DNA of 64,000 nt from Beta vulgaris subsp. vulgaris (taxonomy: Eukaryota; Streptophyta; Magnoliopsida; Caryophyllales; Amaranthaceae). The notes under the pieces are model-generated. The model made no database searches. It saw nothing but the letters and a program-made list of their open reading frames with translations, and had not been told where the DNA came from. The stretch spans positions 1,116,001 to 1,180,000 of the forward strand of contig NC_079209.1 of the NCBI RefSeq assembly GCF_026745355.1. Reading direction: 5' to 3'. Shown in pieces: positions 59,282 through 64,000 of the stretch (position 1 is its first letter; every line of letters begins with the position of its first letter). Both the position numbers and the translations under genes were made by a program.

Positions 59282-62200
59282 CTATGGAGCCATAAGCCCC
59301 TCAATAGTGTATGAAAGAGATTTTGCCCAATCAGCTTTAAATAACAACGTTTGAAGCGTGTTCATCACATTATAATCTGGATCAAGCTTCCGCTGCCAAC
59401 CCTACAGTGAAGATTGAAGGTTCATTATGCAGATTACAAGCATAACAAGAATAAAGTAAAACAGTCATGCAATGGAATCAAATGCTGCCTCTTCTTTTTC
59501 CTAAAAAGTTTCTCTTAGGCAACATAACTTTACAGACGTTGGGGGAATCAATAGATATATGTTGCAGATATTCTTTCTTAAAAAATCTTTTCCTGTACAA
59601 GGAAATTAATGCAATCAAGAAAACACAGAGAAAGGAAAAAAGTAACCCACACTCTCCCCATTTGATCAAAATGTTTAATAAGTTAGAGAGAATTTTTCAT
59701 CTTCCCCAGCCCACAGTTCCGCGACAAATCTTCCCTGCTGTACCAGCCAACCTTAGCCCTAACAGCTCCCCTTAAACCTTTCACGACCCCATTGCACCAC
59801 TATAACCCATATCAGTGAGATCCACCACAAGGCTGCTACTGTACAGTTGAATCCCCACTGAACCATAGCGTCATAGATACTTTCCGAAGTCGAAATCGTC
59901 CATTGCACCACAAGGCTGCTACTGTACAGTTGTATCCCCATGAAACGTGGAATGTCTCGGTGATGTATGTCTCTCTCACCCTCCAACTATCCCACTCCCT
60001 CATAAATTCTCTACTTTCAGTTTTGATGGGTTGTGGGTGAGCAGCATGGGATGGAGCTTTCGTGATTTTCGTTGGTAAACTGGTGGTTAGGCGGACGTTA
60101 GTGGTTGTTGGGTGCGCAGTTGTGAGGTTGAGGTTTTGTAATGCTTAGTTATATCGGTAGTTGGGCGATGCCAGTGAAGTCTCCAGAGGTTAGGCCTTAG
60201 GCGGTTAAAGTGTCCAGCGATCATGTTGGGTTGGTGGCAAGAGTGGAATGTGAGATGGAGTTGTCAGTTGTGACGGTATGATGATAGTAAAAGTGTTACG
60301 AGGGATTTGGGGGTCTTCAAACCTTTGGGGTGAAACCAAACTGAAAACACAGAAAGGAGACGAAGAAGTGAACAGCACCCAAACCCCATAAACAGGAACA
60401 GGGTTTTGTTTACCTGTCACTTTCCTGAACCCAGTAACAAACAATCCCTAATTAGGAGAGGGTAACACTTTGGAAGGGGTGTCCAAGACAGTATCTACTT
60501 CTCTCCCATTCACCCATTCACCTTGAAGAAAGAAGGGAGAAAAGAGTGCAGAGTTTCAATACCTAATTGTATCTGATGAAGAAGGCTTTAGTGTTGACAA
60601 ATTTACCCAAGTATGACTACTTTATCCATAATCGCCAGATAAAGGTTTATACATCAATGACATTAACCAAAAACACGCCTCCCGCCCTCCAAACATCAAC
60701 TAGTAAAACGTGCCTTAAGACTTCTTGCCGTCAAATGAAAAACTATATCATATTTATAATGAATAAAAAAGACTTTTTGTCACTTCACGTCCTGATTTCA
60801 GCCCAACAGAGGTCTATCAACCACAGGAATCCTGTAACATTCACCCCCCATTCCCCAGCCACCCCCTAACAGAAATCCACGAGTCTAGCTAAAATGTAAA
60901 AAAATTACTACTTTCAAGGTTATAAAAGGTATCAGTTACTCCTAATTGAATTCGCATTCTGAAACTAACATAAAAAGATAGTATCATCTAGAAAAATCCT
61001 AATATTTGTATACAATTCTTAATCCTAAATGAGTTACAAAATAATAATCCTACACATATCAAAGTCTTTTTTGTTATTCGTTGATAAAACAAAAGTACAA
61101 TGATTTTTTTTTTTTTTTTGATTCAGTAATTAACAAGTGCAATGATTTTATTAGTTCTGATAGAGCTGCCAATATTTTTATGAACTTCTAAATATATTAC
61201 AAATGAATCTCGGTTTAAAGTATTTTTCAAAAAAATAGTAATGGTAAAAGAAGTAATATAGTTCAAAAAGTATATTAAAGTTATCATCAATTTCCTCAAC
61301 TTAAATATCTTCAGTAATATATTGTAAATTAAACTCTATTTTTCCCTTGTACTGGACTCTTTACATATGCTTTTTAACTTCTTATCATCCCAGAACTTCA
61401 CTTACTTCAATTCAATAAGTTCAAATTATTATTACATGGCATGTGGCACGCCTAGGCGTGCTCTATACTACCGAAAAGTTCCTCTTTTATAGATACATAA
61501 ATTTTGCTTAATCATGTGTTTCAATTATATTCCTAAAATAGCATTTCAACAGATTACACATGGTTCTTTAGTGAAAGTGTGTAAATGAGGTACTAATATG
61601 AATATCTTAAACCTCTACAATCCAAGATAAAGTTATTTCCTACATTCTAATTTCTCTATGCAACTTTCAGTAAAATGAACCTGAAAGACAGAATAAATTT
61701 TCAAACATTTATTCAAATTGACAGCTCAAATCATAATGGTACAGTGTAGGATTATCCTAATTGGAAGCTCCAATGAAAATCTAACATATAATTGATACAG
61801 AAGCAAACTAAAAAGCAGAATTTAATTACTTGCGCCATAATGACATAAAACATGATAAAACACAGAATGCCAAATGGCATTCCTATGAGATTAACATGTA
61901 ATAGCTAGGATAAAGTAGTTACCTCAAGAACCAAAGTAGTCACAATTACAGTGCAAACATTGCCATCAATGTTCACCTTGTGACGCCTAACTTGCTCAAG
62001 TAACTGTTGCATGGCATCTGCTGGATGAACCAAATCACCTTCTGGAGTAGCCCAGAAATCGAAAGACTTTTTTACCTCCTGTCAATATGCAAACTAGAGT
62101 TTCAATCTTTTGTTTTCATAGTTAACATTCCCCACCCCATCTCCAAGAAACGGAGAAAGAAAGATTAGGAGAGAAGAAAGAAACACGAGAGTACGGAAAT

Positions 62201-64000
62201 TTTCACCAGATAGTCAGTAATCTAAAACTATTGCCCCATCTTAATTCTGAAGAATCTAGTAATTCTTTTTAACAACTGTCGATGATACGTGAACCATAAA
62301 CTGCACACCAAGCTGAACAATGAAATATAGGTAGACAATACAACCACAGAAGGGGGCAAACTTGTTGAATGGAGAAGCTCATCATAACCTGAGCTCCCAG
62401 AGAAGGGAATAGTACTTAGACAAAGAGCATGTTCTCTTTGATTGTTATCATTGAACTTAACTTATCTTTTGCCAATAGAACAAACTACGGATGACATTTG
62501 ATCTTTTGCCAATAGAACAAACCTCCAAAGATAACATTTAATATTTTATTTTCAAAGCTGATTTTGGCTGATCAAAACATTATATTCTACATACTACCTC
62601 TGTTTTTTATTAAATACAACATTTGACTTCTTTGATCCACTCCCCAAAAAGGCAAATGTTGCACCCAAAGAAAAACGGAGGTAATATGTCGCTAGAATAT
62701 GTGTCATAGGCAGACGTAATTATCATTAATCAAAACTAATTTCTGCATATACTGATCAAACTAATGTTGCTGAAACATTTTATTTCAAGTTGAAGAGAAC
62801 AGGGCATTAGTACAGTCCATATATACTCTTCAATTAAACATGGGAAAGTGGACAACTTGCTAAAGTTGGCCAACTGGCCCAGGAAAATAAGTGCACCCAA
62901 TAGGCAGCATAGCTTTCCGCCTTTCACCATAGAAAGAAAAAATTCTACTTGTCCCCTATCAAAAGAAAAAGCCCTCACCCCCTTCTAGCATAATGTTCCA
63001 GAATGAGAATAAGATATTGATGACTCAAGACCACAAAGACGGATATGGGTTCGGCGGGTACGGGGATGGAAAACAACAAGATTTCAAAATTTTAGGAATG
63101 GGTACGCGTACCCATACGGGATACGTATCATATCGGGTACGTGACCTAGTGGAAGTACCCGTGCTACATAGACTAGACATCGTATCTACTGGATAAGTGA
63201 GCTAGTTGGACAGTGCACTGAGCCGACTGAGGAAAGGAAAAAACTAAGAGAACAAAGAACCTGAATAAATGCATCTGGATTCGGACAGTTCTGCTGCTTT
63301 GATAGTTGGAGAGTGCACTCAGCTACAGTGCGGCCATCTCGTCGAGCAACAGCCTTAAAGAACTCCAGCAGAGTTACACGGTCATTTTTGGCGAGCTCAG
63401 CAGTCATGCCTACATCAATAAAAATAACATGAGGCTTCGATTTCAATCCCCCCTTACGCTTGCCAGGTTTCAGTCGGACAAGAATATTTCCAGGATGCAT
63501 GTCTGCATGAATGAAGTTATCCACCTGCAATAGCAAACCAATTTGGTTATCACTTTCCTTAATAACTGAAAGACTAGTCACGGATTCTTAACCTTAGTAC
63601 TAAGAAAATGGATACATGAAATTGTCAATCATGATTTTCACCTTATGGAGATACATAACCTACAGACCAACCTCAATCATATCTTACAAATACCAATCAC
63701 ATAAGAACAGGTCCTAAAGTAACTGGCACATTAAACAGTAGCTAGATAAGAGAAGGAATATGATCAATGAAATTGTGAGCATAAAGGTAAAAACAATGAG
63801 CAGTTTTTTACCAATAGCATCTTTAGAAGAGCATGGGTGCCAAGGTGAGCCAACGCTGTTTTAAAGCGTTCATGCCCGTCAAATCCATCAACATAATGTG
63901 CCACACTTTCTCCGTGCTCAAAAGTTTCTACCAGAACTGCAGGATGCACGAGTGGATAGAGAGGTTTTGGAAAAGATACATCCCTCCATCTCCTGAAGTT
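59282..64000 (-). CDS. ABC1K (AarF/ADCK-type) atypical kinase, 3' part
   Basis: The last four exons on the minus strand: 64000-63812 (continues beyond the window), 63524-63261, 62078-61923, 59401-59282 with TAG. All are phase 0, 242 residues. It carries the LVETFEHGESVAHYVD and GTHALLKMLL segments, the catalytic loop HADMHPGNILV and the metal-binding DVGMTAEL that replaces DFG in ABC1 kinases. The C-terminal part reads DFWATPEGDLVHPADAMQQL, then a tail ending TIEGLMAP. Plant ABC1K proteins lie in mitochondria or plastids and regulate prenyl-quinone metabolism; this one resembles the ADCK2/abkC-like branch. The N-terminal KxGQ motif and targeting peptide are outside the window. The last intron is 2.5 kb and contains repeats. 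Confidence 0.92.
59823..59943. repeat. direct repeat in the last ABC1K intron
   Basis: A unit around CACCACAAGGCTGCTACTGT (about 38 bp, then ACAGTTG and ATCCCCA) occurs at about 59823-59860 and 59906-59943. The surrounding 59760-60480 is less AT-rich than the rest of the intron and contains no exon that I can place. Confidence 0.65.
61092..61149 (-). mobile_element. retroposon tail remnant in the ABC1K intron
   Basis: A T run followed by GATTCAGTAATTAAC lies between near-identical direct repeats AAGTACAATGATTTT (from 61092) and AAGTGCAATGATTTT (61135-61149). It fits the footprint of a severely 5'-truncated minus-strand retroposon. Confidence 0.55.
62594..62683. mobile_element. short Stowaway-like hairpin in an ABC1K intron
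   Basis: CTACCTCTGTTTTTTATTAA at the left pairs imperfectly with AAAGAAAAACGGAGGTAAT at the right. Inner words CAACATTTG and CAAATGTTG also pair. Under 100 bp. Confidence 0.7.
62993..63185 (-). repeat. dispersed repeat with GGGTACGCGTACCC core, inverted copy
   Basis: Reverse-sense relative of 48202-48380. It holds the palindromes GGGTACGCGTACCC and a TACGGGATACGTATC-type stretch. It lies in an ABC1K intron and ends about 75 bp from an exon's donor site. Confidence 0.65.

Noticed and set aside
60205..60444. Minus-strand open frame in the last ABC1K intron as a possible missed exon
   Set aside because: The flanking exons already join in frame and match the family without a gap (…TTLVLE|GWQRKLDP).
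1..64000. CRISPR array, bacterial operon or phage features
   Set aside because: All genes are intron-bearing plant genes; the only regular arrays are minisatellites without unique spacers.

Overview
This is nuclear DNA of a flowering plant. Genes are split by GT-AG introns, the protein families are plant-specific (UGT86-like glucosyltransferases, a WRC-domain JmjC protein, an ABC1K kinase), intergenic DNA is AT-rich, and small transposable elements are dense. The closest family resemblances I recall point to a eudicot, perhaps the Caryophyllales (beet, spinach, quinoa group), but I cannot prove the species from the sequence alone.

Layout. Bases 1-8,000 are a nested repeat island: two copies of one poly(A) retroposon, a 2.5-kb solo LTR inside a 21-bp minisatellite, a protein-kinase fragment and two MITEs. 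Bases 8,017-20,336 hold two complete minus-strand genes of the early secretory pathway: the SEC61 alpha translocon subunit (6 coding exons, 475 aa) and the KDEL receptor ERD2 (6 exons, 215 aa). Bases 22,005-31,033 hold a tandem pair of plus-strand UDP-glycosyltransferases of the UGT86A type (499 and 498 aa, one intron each at the same site), separated by 3.5 kb of MITEs. A single-exon RNase H-like protein follows (32,256-32,882), then a minus-strand TSSC4-like acidic nuclear protein (34,075-36,501) with a Helitron-like element in its intron. Bases 36,600-39,700 are inverted-repeat elements and GC-rich filler. A small minus-strand DnaJ-type zinc-finger protein lies at 40,488-41,113. Bases 41,500-51,000 are gene-poor and full of nested DNA transposons (Stowaway, hAT, Helitron and Tourist types). 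Bases 51,306-56,890 encode a complete JMJ24-like protein with five WRC motifs and a JmjC fold lacking all three iron ligands (11 exons, 1264 aa). After a MITE cluster and a perfect 108-bp palindrome, the last 4.7 kb hold the 3' part of a minus-strand ABC1K (AarF/ADCK-type) kinase gene that runs off the window.

The genes are not an operon or a cluster with one function. SEC61A (import into the ER) and ERD2 (retrieval of ER residents from the Golgi) share a pathway and are neighbours on one strand; the UGT pair is a local tandem duplication. I reconstructed the exon chains by hand from splice signals, reading phase and protein family conservation. All complete multi-exon genes keep frame end to end.

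I found no clear case of a new coding system. The most unusual material is repeat biology: a retroposon family with a conserved small ORF, two loci of an inverted minisatellite element, a spacerless perfect palindrome, and several MITEs whose target-site duplications can be read directly.
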